The notes under the pieces were generated by a model. It ran no database searches. It was not told the origin of the DNA and worked only from the letters and a program-made list of their open reading frames with translations. This document shows positions 25,678 through 34,650 of a stretch of 64,000 nt of DNA, piece after piece. The stretch's first letter is position 1. Every line of letters begins with the position of its first letter. This DNA comes from an uncultured Flavobacteriales bacterium (lineage in GTDB: Bacteria; Bacteroidota; Bacteroidia; Flavobacteriales_D; Crocinitomicaceae): contig CAJQPA010000001.1 in assembly GCA_905480145.1 (NCBI GenBank), forward strand, positions 1 to 64,000, in the 5' to 3' direction. A program made the translations under genes and the position numbers.

Positions 25678-26722
25678 AAAACAAAACTTTTGTGGGGTTC
25701 AGACCTACATGATAATCTTTCTCCCAAGTACCATTTGAACTATATTTCCTGACATAACCAGTATTGATAAAATTCATCGCATCTAAAACAAATATCTTGT
25801 CCAATAATGAACTGTATGAAACACCATATAACGTTGTAATATTTGGATCATTGATTAAAGATGTATTCTCAATCAATTCAGTTACTGGGTCAAAAACTTT
25901 AACGCTACTCATCGTGGTGTTGAAATCGTAATAACTCAACAGAAACTTACCATTCATTTCAACAATACTACTCACCTCAATTGGCAATTCTTGAATAACC
26001 AAATCCGTTTGAGAATCAATACGCGCCAGTGAAGGAGAAACACTAGCATAATTTCCACGAATAGCAACATAAACATCACCATCGGCATCAGATATTACCT
26101 GTCCAGGATTTAATCCTACCCTAACTTTTTGCTCCTCTAACTCTGTCCCAAGATTAATAATCGAAACTGTAGAATCCATTGGTCCAGAATTTAACCCACC
26201 TGAATTTGATACATATAACTTATTGTTAACAACCGCTAACCCTTCCGGGTTTGAACCAACCGCAATTCTTTTTGTCACTTCTAAAAGATTAGTATCAATA
26301 ACATCAACAAAACCATCATAACATGTTACAAAAGCTTTACCCTCATAAAACGTTATGTTTCGTGGTTGCTTCGAAACACTATTTGCAATCATCGGTATTT
26401 GTTTTATTGGAGAAAAGTCAACCGCATCTATAACTTCGATTGTACTTGAAACATTTACAACAATGTAGATCTTATTACCATATTGCTGAATATCGTTTCC
26501 TGTATCACCTAATTGTCTTTGTGTATTATCTAAAAAAAAAGAATTAGAAATTTCTGAATTAGAAAAATCAATCCATGAAACGGAGCTATTATTCTGCTGA
26601 AAAAGTCCTTCACAAAGAACAATCATCCCATTCTCTAATTGAGTTTCAGAAGAAGGATAAGAAACCTGATCTTTCTTGCATGAACCAAGCAGAAGTAGTA
26701 AGATTAGACTAGTTAAACGCAT
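25670..26722 (-). CDS. btuG: BtuG-like YncE/DUF5074 beta-propeller lipoprotein
   Basis: A 350-residue lipoprotein: the N-terminus MRLTSLILLLLLGSC ends in a lipobox Cys at residue 15. The rest is a repeated four-strand blade pattern (for example SNPEGLAVVNNKLYVSNSGG and LNPGQVISDADGDVYVAIRG), typical of a seven-bladed YncE-like propeller. In Bacteroides, BtuG is a surface propeller lipoprotein that caps BtuB and binds B12 with extreme affinity. Its place directly behind a BtuB-like receptor and under a cobalamin riboswitch supports the same role. It overlaps the receptor gene by 14 nt and the next gene by 8 nt. Confidence 0.82.
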   Translation of the reverse strand: MRLTSLILLLLLGSCKKDQVSYPSSETQLENGMIVLCEGLFQQNNSSVSWIDFSNSEISNSFFLDNTQRQLGDTGNDIQQYGNKIYIVVNVSSTIEVIDAVDFSPIKQIPMIANSVSKQPRNITFYEGKAFVTCYDGFVDVIDTNLLEVTKRIAVGSNPEGLAVVNNKLYVSNSGGLNSGPMDSTVSIINLGTELEEQKVRVGLNPGQVISDADGDVYVAIRGNYASVSPSLARIDSQTDLVIQELPIEVSSIVEMNGKFLLSYYDFNTTMSSVKVFDPVTELIENTSLINDPNITTLYGVSYSSLLDKIFVLDAMNFINTGYVRKYSSNGTWEKDYHVGLNPTKVLFYE

Positions 26723-28664
26723 AACTTAAAGATATTAAATAATTTCTTCCAGGCATTACAAATGAACGGATGTATGAATATGGTTTGTCAAAAATATTTT
26801 TAGCATTGAATTGAACTTTTAAAGATGTCTTATTCTTAATTTTAAATGAATAAAATAAACTTACATCTGTAATTACAAATCCATCAACAATATTTTGATC
26901 TACATTCTCATTCAATGAATATCGAAGTGATGTCATATAATTAGAAAGCCTAAATCCAAGAGACTTTCGGTACAATGAAACATCAAAATTACCAGAATGT
27001 TGAGGAATGTAGGCAATCTGATGCTTATAGGTAGGTGAATCTGAATCAGTAACGTCTACAACATATTGATAGGAGTAATTAGCATTTACAATAGCCAACC
27101 AATGTTTTGACAATTTCTGCTGCAAACCAAAAATGAAATCGGTTCCTAAAGAATTTGAACGTCCAACATTCTGCATTGACCAAACGAATAAATTCTTGGT
27201 TGGAATGGCTAGAATTTTATTCTTCACTTGATTGTAATATATATCAAGCTTGATTTTTATATTCTTACCCTTAAGTTTCGGGAAGAATAATGCACTATAA
27301 TTAAACTGATGGGCATCTTCCGGTTCCAACAGATTGTTGCCTATATTATTGTAATATAATTCATTAAAAGATGCCATCCTGAAAGAGTTACGATACCACA
27401 AAGAATGAGTTACTTTAGTCTTACTTTTCGATTTTAATTGAAAAAGAACGAAAGGATTAATTCTAAATCTATCCGGCGCGTTAATACCATTGTTATTTCT
27501 TTCAGAAACGTATTGCGAAGATGCCTGAAGTTGAACTTTCATTCCTCCCCTGTGATACTCCACCGAAACTAACCCAAAATTATGATAGCGCTGTGGATTA
27601 GCAAATGAATCATCATTTGAAACTAATGTACTTGCAATTTCTTCCAAACCTCCACTAAAAACAAATCCTCTTCTAGTATTTGTCACAAAGGTCACCCCTG
27701 CGGTCAAGAATTGATTTTGATAACTAACATCAATTCCCCCAATATCATTCAGGAATGTTGAATCCGTGTATCTTAAAGCGCTGCTTTCGCCATTCGTATA
27801 TATTCTAAAATCGACTTTTTTAGTACTGAAAAGGTAATCTGCAAAAGCGGAATGTTTTAATGTTTCCATTCTTTCATCAGACGTATTATTGTAAAAAATG
27901 ACCGCACCGGGAAGACCTTGATCAATAGACAAAGAGTGATAGCCAGCTCTAATGAATCCATTTTTCATTCTTCTGCCAATTACGCCGCCAAATGAATAAT
28001 CCAAATAATCATTATTCTTTCGATTTTGCTGAGTAATGAACTGACCATTTTGTAGATTATATTCATAATCACCATTCGACTTTCTAATTGAGCCAAAAGC
28101 ACTAATCAATAGTTTCTTTGGCTGATATTTAACAGCACCATATCCCATTAATTGCCCAAAAGAACCTCTTTTAAAATTAGTTCGAATCGACAATGAATCA
28201 AAAGAGAACGTATTTTCGAATGTCTTAATAAAGAAATTACTGCCGGATACTTGAGCCGACACTGGAAGAACCAACTTAAGTCTTTCTCCAGTAGTACCTA
28301 TCACTCCAACTACATTGTCAACTTGAATCTGTCCTAGATTAACCTGTCCTGTCTGAGAATTAGAAATAGAAAACCCATCTTTCACTATAGAAGAATGATT
28401 AGCACCAAGACCTCTCATAGAAACGGTTTTAAGTCCTCCAAGGCTTCCATATGATTTTAGATTTGCCCCAGCTATTTTTTGAATTAACTCTCCAACATCA
28501 GATGCAGCTATTTCATCGACATCATGTTTATTGAGCACATTACCTGAAGCTCGTGAAATGTTATTTTGGCTTGTAACCATCACTTCCTTTACATTTTGGA
28601 TTGTATCTTTCTGTCCAATCGCAACGAAAGGAAATACAATTATTATGGAAAGGATGAAGCGCAT
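26709..28664 (-). CDS. btuB: TonB-dependent outer-membrane receptor, BtuB-like
   Basis: A 651-residue TonB-dependent transporter: signal peptide of about 17 residues, TonB-box-like VKEVMVTSQ near residue 27, a plug with IQKIAGANLKSYGSLGGLKT and SMRGLGANHSSIVKDG (about 63-98), then a 22-strand-type barrel ending in a C-terminal aromatic strand (LISLSYAFN). It lacks the N-terminal carboxypeptidase-regulatory domain found in SusC-type receptors, as expected for BtuB. Substrate (cobalamin or related corrinoid) is inferred from the riboswitch and the BtuG-like gene that overlaps it. Confidence 0.88.
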   Translation of the reverse strand: MRFILSIIIVFPFVAIGQKDTIQNVKEVMVTSQNNISRASGNVLNKHDVDEIAASDVGELIQKIAGANLKSYGSLGGLKTVSMRGLGANHSSIVKDGFSISNSQTGQVNLGQIQVDNVVGVIGTTGERLKLVLPVSAQVSGSNFFIKTFENTFSFDSLSIRTNFKRGSFGQLMGYGAVKYQPKKLLISAFGSIRKSNGDYEYNLQNGQFITQQNRKNNDYLDYSFGGVIGRRMKNGFIRAGYHSLSIDQGLPGAVIFYNNTSDERMETLKHSAFADYLFSTKKVDFRIYTNGESSALRYTDSTFLNDIGGIDVSYQNQFLTAGVTFVTNTRRGFVFSGGLEEIASTLVSNDDSFANPQRYHNFGLVSVEYHRGGMKVQLQASSQYVSERNNNGINAPDRFRINPFVLFQLKSKSKTKVTHSLWYRNSFRMASFNELYYNNIGNNLLEPEDAHQFNYSALFFPKLKGKNIKIKLDIYYNQVKNKILAIPTKNLFVWSMQNVGRSNSLGTDFIFGLQQKLSKHWLAIVNANYSYQYVVDVTDSDSPTYKHQIAYIPQHSGNFDVSLYRKSLGFRLSNYMTSLRYSLNENVDQNIVDGFVITDVSLFYSFKIKNKTSLKVQFNAKNIFDKPYSYIRSFVMPGRNYLISLSYAFN

Positions 28665-28704
28665 ATTTAATTGGGGAGCAAGTTTATGCTCCCCAATTTA
28701 TTAA

Positions 28705-29673
28705 TTACTTAATAATCTTGCGAACAACAGAACCTGTTGCCGTATCTAATTTCAAGAAATAGACTCCTTGTGAAAAGTTAGTCATGTCAATAATTGAAGT
28801 ATTCATAAGCTTTTTAGAAGAAACTACTTTTCCACTAGCATTCGTTAGAGTCAACTGTCCTTTCGCTCCTTTAATATTAAGAATATTATTTACAGGATTT
28901 GGATATACCTCAAGAGAAACTAACGCATTTTCATCTATGAATGTTGTAAGCTCATACTCAACATCATCTATCGCAAAAAAAGCAGGCGTATTCATTCCCC
29001 ATGAAGCATTATCTGAAGATTCTATTCTAAAAGTTAACTTATCTACATTTATAGATAAAGATGATAAATCGACAATTTCCCATGTGTCTATAATGTAATC
29101 TAGTGTGTTATCAGAAAATCTATAATCCGCCAAGTAAAATTCTAATGAATCTTTTTGTGAAGCATCTGCATTCTCTCCAATGACCCAAACTTTAAAGAAA
29201 TCTTCTCCATTTGTTCCATCAACTTCTCCAGAAGCATCAGTAATAGAACCAAACTGTTTGGCAAAAGCATCTCCATCACGCATTGATATAGCTGCGTATG
29301 TAGTATTTGTGATTTTAAAAGAGTTTATTCTGATTGCTTGAGATGACACAGATGAAATTATTGCTTCGGGTGTATAGACTCCAAAATTTTCAGAGCCATC
29401 GCTCCCATTTCCTGCATAGACGCTGTATTGATTTCCAAAACCTGCCGTATTCACATCGGTCATATTTGAAACAGTATACCCGCGTTGGATTCCCCATTCA
29501 TCTGAATAATTGGAAAAAGAGATTTCTGAGTTAAATACAAAGGCACCGTTACCCGCTGAACCATCAGCATATGATTCGGGAGCTAAATTAACAGCCTCGA
29601 AATCAACTAGTTGCTGCGCATTTGTGTTCGCTCCTAAAAATAGAGCTGTTGCTAAAATGTAAATTTTGTTCAT
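28705..29673 (-). CDS. DUF4465-type T9SS-sorted protein, candidate B12-binding surface protein
   Basis: A 322-residue exported protein: signal peptide of about 19 residues, a DUF4465-like beta-sandwich (VDFEAVNLAPESYADGS at the start, SFKITNTTYAAISMRDGD about 120, WEIVDLSSL about 200, FFAIDDVEYE about 235) and a type-A T9SS sorting domain from about residue 250 (EVYPNPVNNILNIKG). DUF4465 proteins recur in Bacteroidota cobalamin loci, and as I recall the Bacteroides BtuH family of surface B12 binders belongs to this group. Here surface export would be through T9SS instead of lipidation. It is the first gene after the riboswitch. Confidence 0.8.
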   Translation of the reverse strand: MNKIYILATALFLGANTNAQQLVDFEAVNLAPESYADGSAGNGAFVFNSEISFSNYSDEWGIQRGYTVSNMTDVNTAGFGNQYSVYAGNGSDGSENFGVYTPEAIISSVSSQAIRINSFKITNTTYAAISMRDGDAFAKQFGSITDASGEVDGTNGEDFFKVWVIGENADASQKDSLEFYLADYRFSDNTLDYIIDTWEIVDLSSLSINVDKLTFRIESSDNASWGMNTPAFFAIDDVEYELTTFIDENALVSLEVYPNPVNNILNIKGAKGQLTLTNASGKVVSSKKLMNTSIIDMTNFSQGVYFLKLDTATGSVVRKIIK

Positions 29674-29701
29674 CGTAAAAATATTAATAAATTAAACGTT
29701 G

Positions 29702-29745
29702 AAAAAATCAGATGTGAAAATTGGATGCACTTCATTGGCATCACA
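29702..29745 (-). terminator. Possible riboswitch expression-platform terminator
   Basis: On the minus strand, arms TGTGA and TCACA enclose a GATGC/GCATC pairing; a run of six T follows after 5 nt (plus-strand A run 29702-29707), about 30 nt before the ATG. It could be the OFF-state terminator. The stem is imperfect, so this is tentative. Confidence 0.4.
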
Positions 29746-29788
29746 TATTCCGACTTTATTCTGAAGTCTTCTATATTATAAAATATTT

Positions 29789-29940
29789 TAGGTAAGTATT
29801 CTGACTCGTGCCTTATCGATTTCGCCTTCCCATAACAATTTGTTACAGTGACATAATTGAAATCAACTTTGTACACTTACAGCTGCAGATACAGTTTTGG
29901 ATTTTCACCAAATTCCTTTTTTCTTCACCATGTGAACCTA
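29789..29940 (-). promoter_or_regulatory. Cobalamin riboswitch
   Basis: About 152 nt in the leader of the B12 operon. On the minus strand I see the conserved elements in order: GGTGAAAATCC (29899-29909), CTGCAGCTGTAAG (29876-29888), TCACTG in place of GCCACTG, GGGAAGGCG (29823-29831) and the B12 box GAGTCAGAATAC (29796-29807). The ends TAGGT and ACCTA (29936-29940 with 29789-29793) can form P1. It should switch off the operon when adenosyl- or other cobalamin is bound. Confidence 0.92.
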
Positions 29941-29949
29941 AAATCGTTG

Positions 29950-29957
29950 CAAAGATA
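29950..29957 (-). promoter_or_regulatory. Predicted -7 element of the B12 operon promoter
   Basis: TATCTTTG on the minus strand, 9 nt before the riboswitch P1 stem, so initiation would fall almost exactly at its 5' end. No clear TTG at -33. It lies 23 bp past the stop codon of the upstream receptor gene, indicating independent transcription of the B12 operon. Confidence 0.6.
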
Positions 29958-29979
29958 GTGATTTTCTGCTAATGGGGAA

Positions 29980-32394
29980 TTAATTCTTATCCAGCTTGAA
30001 TGTGTATTGCAACATAATTGTTCTCGGTTGCTCTATTTTCAAGGGGCGAAGAGAGTATGACCTGTTGGTTAAATTAGCACTAATTAATGCAATCTTATGC
30101 AGCTTAGTGATATCCCAAGAAATTCTTGCATCAAATATCCAATTCCCGAAACGATGTGCGTTATAATAATCCATGTATCTGACATCTTGAATTGATGTAC
30201 CGAAAATTTCATTTGTTGTTAAATCTTCAAAATCACGAATTGCCACGTCCATGTTTTTTATTTTACTGAAATATTTAACACTCACTCCTAAACTGATTTT
30301 CTTATACATTTTTAACTCGACATCTCCTTTCACGTTATGCAAAAACCTATATTTTAATAGATTACTGGAAGGATCCAAAGAAGTACTATTATAGCTGTAT
30401 TCGTTTCCGAATATATCCGTTGCATAAATTTCATTGGACGAGAGCGTTTTGGGAACTATATAATTATATCCTGTCATAAATGTTAAACCAACATTTTTTG
30501 AAAGTTCAGCTTTACCGCTAAATGACACATCAACACCTAAGACCCTTGACTCACCCGTATTCAAGAATTTAAACCCAAACAAACTGCTTGGTCCAAGTGT
30601 CTGGTCTTCTCCCCATACCCCAAATAAATATTCAATTGTGTTTTTATATTCTTGCCAAAAAGCGGCAATATCGAAATACCCATATAGTTTCCCAAATTTC
30701 AAACCTTGCTTCAATCCTATTTCTCCATTCCAACTACTTTCAGGTTTTAATTCTGGATTGGCAAAAACACCAAAATTTCCAATGCCCGTTTTTATATATC
30801 TTTCTGTAATCGTCGGGAACCTATACCCCTGTCCATAAGAAGCCCTTAAGTATGTTTCTTGATATATTTTTAAGCTGGCACCTCCTCTAAAAACTGGCTT
30901 AATCGCAGTAATAGAGTCATTCAGAGAAAAATACTCCAAACGACCTCCTAAAGAAACATTCAAGGTCTTCTTTATTTTCTTCTCCAATTGAGTATATGCA
31001 GAAACGTTTAGAATCTTATTGTTTGGGTCACCTCCTCCAGAATACAACTCCGAAAATGAATTGGTATGGGTTGCTGTCAACCCACCAATAAAATCAAGGT
31101 CCGATAAAGTCTTATATCTCTTCTTAAACATATAGTCTCCAAAATACGTTGTAGCCTTACTAGATTGGTTTGCAGTCATAAAAACGTCAGAAGACAATAA
31201 CCTAACCTTAAAACTGTGACTACCATCTGTTTGCGTGAAAAAATTCAAGTACGGGTCCACGTTGTAAATAAACTGATTCCTTAAAAAAACAGCACCTGGA
31301 TATCCTTGATAAAGACCAGAAGTATCATTTAACCAAGCAAATGACAAATTAGACTCTGAATACATAATGTTACCATTAACGCCGTAACTAAGACCTTTGT
31401 ATTTCTTTGAACGGTATCTTGTATTAAAATTAAATCTTGCTCTTTTAGCAGACATTTCATTCTCACTGAAGTTAGAAACTGTATCTTCTGCTACCCCATC
31501 TGCAGTTTCTGGAGGCCCAATATATCCATGATCATAATTAACGTTGCCACCAACAACTAAATCAAAGTTTTTTATTTTTCTAGAATGCAAAAAATTGGCG
31601 CCTGTAATTAATGGGAAATTATTCCACCAAGTAGAGCCTTCAACAGAAGGTTCAGAATAAAATCCGGAATACACATTTATTTTTGTTTTCGGCTTAGCCT
31701 TCGGATAAGCTGTTCTAATATGTATCGATCCAGATAACGCCGAACTTCCAGACAAGACTGAAGATGCCCCTTTTATTACTTCAATCTGGTGAATATTTTC
31801 TACTGGTATAAAACCCCATTCCGGTCTACCTGCATCTCCAGAAAGCATCGGCATATCGTCGACAATTACAGCGACTTTAGAACCAACTCCAAACGTAAAT
31901 CCTGATCCTCCTCTAATTTGAGGTTCGCCATCTAAAATATTTAAACCTGGTGTTTGATCCAGCGCAGTTTCAATACTTCTTGTGTTTTTGTTTTCTATGA
32001 TTGCAGGACGAATGATTTCCATTGAAACTGTTTGATCTTCTAAGGGTTTATCGAACTTACCTACCTTTGCCTCCACTTGATCAACTTCTTGAAACAAATA
32101 CTTGAGAACAATGTCATGTGATAATGTTGCGTTTGGAACAATATTAATTGAAAATGTATCCGTAATCATCCCGCTGTATCTGCAAACCAGCCTTAACTCA
32201 CCGATTGGTAATTCCAATAAATAGTTTCCGTTTTCATCAGATGTAGCGCCAATAGTTACATCTTTTCTATAAATAATTGAAGCGCCAAATACAACATCTC
32301 CTTTTTCATCAATAACCTTACCTATCAACTTTCCCACCTGAGATATTGAGTCAAAAGAAATAAAGATCAAAAATACAACTACAATTAATTTCAT
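29980..32394 (-). CDS. TonB-dependent receptor with N-terminal regulatory-like domain
   Basis: An 804-residue outer-membrane receptor (ATG 32392-32394; a TTG two codons upstream is less likely). A signal peptide of about 18 residues precedes a carboxypeptidase-regulatory-like domain (GKVIDEKGDVVFGASIIY onward, to about residue 105), a plug (ETALDQTPGLNILDGEPQI, about 140-160, and VIVDDMPMLSGD) and a long beta-barrel ending ...IMLQYTFKLDKN. Unlike SusC it has no SusD partner here. Its ligand is unknown; closeness to the B12 operon is suggestive only, because the riboswitch and its promoter lie downstream of this gene and so cannot control it. Confidence 0.87.
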   Translation of the reverse strand: MKLIVVVFLIFISFDSISQVGKLIGKVIDEKGDVVFGASIIYRKDVTIGATSDENGNYLLELPIGELRLVCRYSGMITDTFSINIVPNATLSHDIVLKYLFQEVDQVEAKVGKFDKPLEDQTVSMEIIRPAIIENKNTRSIETALDQTPGLNILDGEPQIRGGSGFTFGVGSKVAVIVDDMPMLSGDAGRPEWGFIPVENIHQIEVIKGASSVLSGSSALSGSIHIRTAYPKAKPKTKINVYSGFYSEPSVEGSTWWNNFPLITGANFLHSRKIKNFDLVVGGNVNYDHGYIGPPETADGVAEDTVSNFSENEMSAKRARFNFNTRYRSKKYKGLSYGVNGNIMYSESNLSFAWLNDTSGLYQGYPGAVFLRNQFIYNVDPYLNFFTQTDGSHSFKVRLLSSDVFMTANQSSKATTYFGDYMFKKRYKTLSDLDFIGGLTATHTNSFSELYSGGGDPNNKILNVSAYTQLEKKIKKTLNVSLGGRLEYFSLNDSITAIKPVFRGGASLKIYQETYLRASYGQGYRFPTITERYIKTGIGNFGVFANPELKPESSWNGEIGLKQGLKFGKLYGYFDIAAFWQEYKNTIEYLFGVWGEDQTLGPSSLFGFKFLNTGESRVLGVDVSFSGKAELSKNVGLTFMTGYNYIVPKTLSSNEIYATDIFGNEYSYNSTSLDPSSNLLKYRFLHNVKGDVELKMYKKISLGVSVKYFSKIKNMDVAIRDFEDLTTNEIFGTSIQDVRYMDYYNAHRFGNWIFDARISWDITKLHKIALISANLTNRSYSLRPLKIEQPRTIMLQYTFKLDKN

Positions 32395-32398
32395 AAGC

Positions 32399-32435
32399 AA
32401 AAAAAAAGGACTGTTTCTAATATTAGAAACAGTCC
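32399..32435 (-). terminator. Intrinsic terminator between T9SS protein and TonB receptor genes
   Basis: A perfect 28-nt palindrome (32408-32435; arms GGACTGTTTCTAAT and ATTAGAAACAGTCC) followed on the minus strand by a run of nine T. Confidence 0.9.
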
Positions 32436-32457
32436 AAAAGTATTCTTTTTAATTTAA

Positions 32458-33417
32458 TTAAAACTTCACAATTTTGAAGCTCTTCTCTTTTCCATTCGAA
32501 TTCAATACTAGGAAGTAAATACCGCTCGGCTGGTTAAAGTCAACATTAGACTGAATAGCACCAAATTGAATTTTTTGCCCATTTGTATTATATATAGAAT
32601 ATGCTCCGGTCAAATTAAACTCAGAGCTAATTGAAATTTGATTCGTTTCATTGTTAACATATACATTTGTATTCGACATTGAAGCAACGTCAATACTGTT
32701 AGTGTTATAGATCAACTCAACATCATCAATTAATACTTCATCATCTCCAGATCCACCACCTGGCGTTTCATTCGTTGTAAACGTAACCAATAAATGAGTG
32801 TTATTAGAAGCTGGACCTGAATAATCAAAAGGAACAGAAATACGCATCCATGAACTATTTGTATTTGGATAATTCATTACTGCCGAAGCAACAACATGAG
32901 TTGCAGAATTAGCATCCTCTGGGTCTTGGTAATCGTAATTATCATGCAAAGTAGCTTTCATCCGTGCGTTACCACTTCCTGAACTTGGTGTGTATTTCGC
33001 CCAAAAAACCAATGAATCCGGTGTGTCCGTTAACGCTTCAGAAAAATCTGCATCTGCCGTTACTGAAGCATTATGATTCTCGATATCTGTAGGAGTTGTG
33101 CTTCCCATATTTATCTTCCCTAAAGTTACATTTCCATTTGCCACAATTGTTCCAACGAAAGGAATGGTAGTTTCAGTAGAAAATATTCTGCAACTTACTG
33201 TTCCTGATGAACCTGGCCTAACATCGGTACTTTGTTCTATTTGCACTGCAGAAACACCAGACCAGGTTCCTCCTGCTGTCTTGAAACTGTTCCAGTTGAC
33301 AGGTTCTTCCCCCGCACTAACTGTTTCCCAAGATTCCATATCACCGTTTCCAATTTGACCTTGCCCAAAAGAAAAGATCGATGTAAGACTAAATGCTATA
33401 AGTAAAGTTTTTTTCAT
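32458..33417 (-). CDS. T9SS-sorted secreted protein with PCMD-like beta-sandwich
   Basis: A 319-residue exported protein. After a signal peptide of about 19 residues the mature part begins QIGNGDMESWE, the opening of PCMD-like (putative carbohydrate metabolism) or carbohydrate-binding sandwich domains; later LVFWAKYTPSSGSGNARMKA and LIDDVELIYN fit the same fold. The C-terminal 75 residues form a type-A T9SS domain, though its YPNP motif is replaced by a degenerate NTNVYVNNETNQISI. It likely sits on the surface or is released; a strong terminator separates it from the TonB receptor. Function and ligand unknown. Confidence 0.72.
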   Translation of the reverse strand: MKKTLLIAFSLTSIFSFGQGQIGNGDMESWETVSAGEEPVNWNSFKTAGGTWSGVSAVQIEQSTDVRPGSSGTVSCRIFSTETTIPFVGTIVANGNVTLGKINMGSTTPTDIENHNASVTADADFSEALTDTPDSLVFWAKYTPSSGSGNARMKATLHDNYDYQDPEDANSATHVVASAVMNYPNTNSSWMRISVPFDYSGPASNNTHLLVTFTTNETPGGGSGDDEVLIDDVELIYNTNSIDVASMSNTNVYVNNETNQISISSEFNLTGAYSIYNTNGQKIQFGAIQSNVDFNQPSGIYFLVLNSNGKEKSFKIVKF

Positions 33418-33439
33418 GTATTTCAGTTTTGTTTGAGTA

Positions 33440-33474
33440 CAAATTTAGTAAACTTCTTTCACTCATAAGTCCAA
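33440..33474 (-). promoter_or_regulatory. Predicted promoter of the PCMD-like T9SS gene
   Basis: On the minus strand: TTG (33472-33474), 24-nt spacer, TAAATTTG (33440-33447), 22 nt before the ATG. The spacer is slightly long. Confidence 0.45.
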
Positions 33475-33557
33475 TATAATAATTGTAAGCAGGTTTAAAT
33501 TCATTTTTTTCACTCCCAAAGCCAACTCTTTGTCATTGAACTACGTTTTAATTATAG

Positions 33558-33941
33558 ATGCTAAAGAAAAATACAAGAATGTTGAACTTCAAAGAAATAA
33601 ATAAATTGAACGAAGCCAATTTGGTTTTGCGCCATTTTGTTGACTTAAGCGCACAACTTCTTCCTTTCTTAGAACAGTTAGAAACAAAAAAAAATCTTAC
33701 CGTTGAAGAAGCTTCTTACAAATTGAAAATTAAAAATGTATTTGAGAATTACAACTTTGACACGAAAACCAGTCAATTCCTAATCAATTCGAATGTTCTT
33801 GAATTAATTCAAAACAGTTTCAACAAAATTATCACGTCAGCATGTTCTGAGAATTCAAGAACACATAAACGGACCCTTCGTAAATTCCTATTTGAACATC
33901 AAAGGTTGAATGAATCATGGAATTTAATTGAATCTAACTAA
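33558..33941 (+). CDS. Small hypothetical protein, helical
   Basis: A 127-residue protein that I do not recognise. It is Leu/Asn/Lys-rich with predicted amphipathic helices throughout, has no signal peptide, no transmembrane segment and one Cys (in SACSENS, about residue 95). A second in-frame ATG at 33579 (MLNFKEINKL) may be the real start. It has a strong intrinsic terminator 40 bp downstream and thus its own transcript. Base composition resembles the neighbours, so there is no sign of recent transfer. It may be a lineage-specific cytoplasmic protein. Confidence 0.6.
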   Translation: MLKKNTRMLNFKEINKLNEANLVLRHFVDLSAQLLPFLEQLETKKNLTVEEASYKLKIKNVFENYNFDTKTSQFLINSNVLELIQNSFNKIITSACSENSRTHKRTLRKFLFEHQRLNESWNLIESN

Positions 33942-33980
33942 ATATGTTTAACTGTTAACTACTCGATAACTAAACTAAGG

Positions 33981-34011
33981 AAGCACTCATCAAAAGATGG
34001 GTGCTTTTTTT
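33981..34011 (+). terminator. Intrinsic terminator upstream of queE
   Basis: An 11-bp stem (33981-33991 with 33996-34006, one G-T pair), AAAA loop, then a T run to 34011. It shows that an ATG at 33997 inside the hairpin is not the queE start. Confidence 0.88.
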
Positions 34012-34026
34012 GTTATTTTTGTTGTA

Positions 34027-34650
34027 ATGGCAATGAGTAAAGAGAGATTAAAGGAAGAATTACCTATTATGGAATTCTTTTACACAATACAAGGCGAAGG
34101 CTATCATTCGGGAAGAGCAGCATTTTTCATCCGTATTGCCGGTTGCGACGTTGGTTGTGCCTGGTGTGATGTTAAAGAGAGCTGGGACGCAGGTGCTCAC
34201 GAACTAAAATCAATCAGTTATTTGATAGAGCAGGTGAAAAACGTCAATGCGTCCTTTTGTGTAATCACCGGAGGTGAACCTTGCATGTACGATTTAAGTA
34301 CATTAACTGCCGCCTTGAAAAATGAAAACATTGAATTAGCAATTGAAACATCAGGATGCTATGAATTAAAGGGGAAAATCGATTGGTACTGTTTTTCTCC
34401 GAAGAAATTCAAAAAACCTGTTGAAAATGCCTATTCACTTGCTGATGAATTAAAAGTAATCATTAGCCATCCTTCTGATTTTGAATGGGCTGAATCTCAC
34501 GCTAAAAAAGTCAATTCTACATGTAAATTGTATTTGCAAACAGAATGGTCGAAACAGGAACGGTTTTTGCCTTTGATCATCGAGTACGTGAAAAACAATC
34601 CGAAATGGAAAATTTCAACACAGACTCATAAACATATGAACATACCATGA
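34027..34650 (+). CDS. queE: 7-carboxy-7-deazaguanine synthase (radical SAM)
   Basis: A protein of about 207 residues catalysing the radical-SAM ring contraction of 6-carboxytetrahydropterin to 7-carboxy-7-deazaguanine in queuosine synthesis. Hallmarks: FYTIQGEGYHSGRAAFFIR near the N-terminus, the cluster CDVGCAWCD (CxxxCxxC), and GGEPCMYD. An ATG 30 nt upstream falls inside the terminator hairpin, so 34027 or 34033 is the start. A TATTTTTG box at 34014-34021 would be too close to 34027 for a normal leader but suits 34033 slightly better. It overlaps the next gene by 4 nt (ATGA). Confidence 0.92.
   Translation: MAMSKERLKEELPIMEFFYTIQGEGYHSGRAAFFIRIAGCDVGCAWCDVKESWDAGAHELKSISYLIEQVKNVNASFCVITGGEPCMYDLSTLTAALKNENIELAIETSGCYELKGKIDWYCFSPKKFKKPVENAYSLADELKVIISHPSDFEWAESHAKKVNSTCKLYLQTEWSKQERFLPLIIEYVKNNPKWKISTQTHKHMNIP

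Noticed and set aside
29821-29860. TGTTACA...TGACA half-sites resembling a Crp-type operator
   Set aside because: Spacing is 3 nt instead of 6, and the bases belong to conserved riboswitch segments.
29670-29876. Minus-strand frame of 68 codons upstream of the DUF4465 gene
   Set aside because: It lies inside the cobalamin riboswitch and its expression platform; the conserved RNA elements explain the sequence.
29980-32394. Second TonB receptor as part of the B12 operon
   Set aside because: The B12 riboswitch and its promoter lie downstream of this gene, and a strong terminator lies just upstream of it, so B12 control is not supported.
33997-34026. Upstream ATG giving a longer QueE with a hydrophobic N-terminus
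   Set aside because: The ATG lies within the stem of an intrinsic terminator; QueE needs no signal-like extension.
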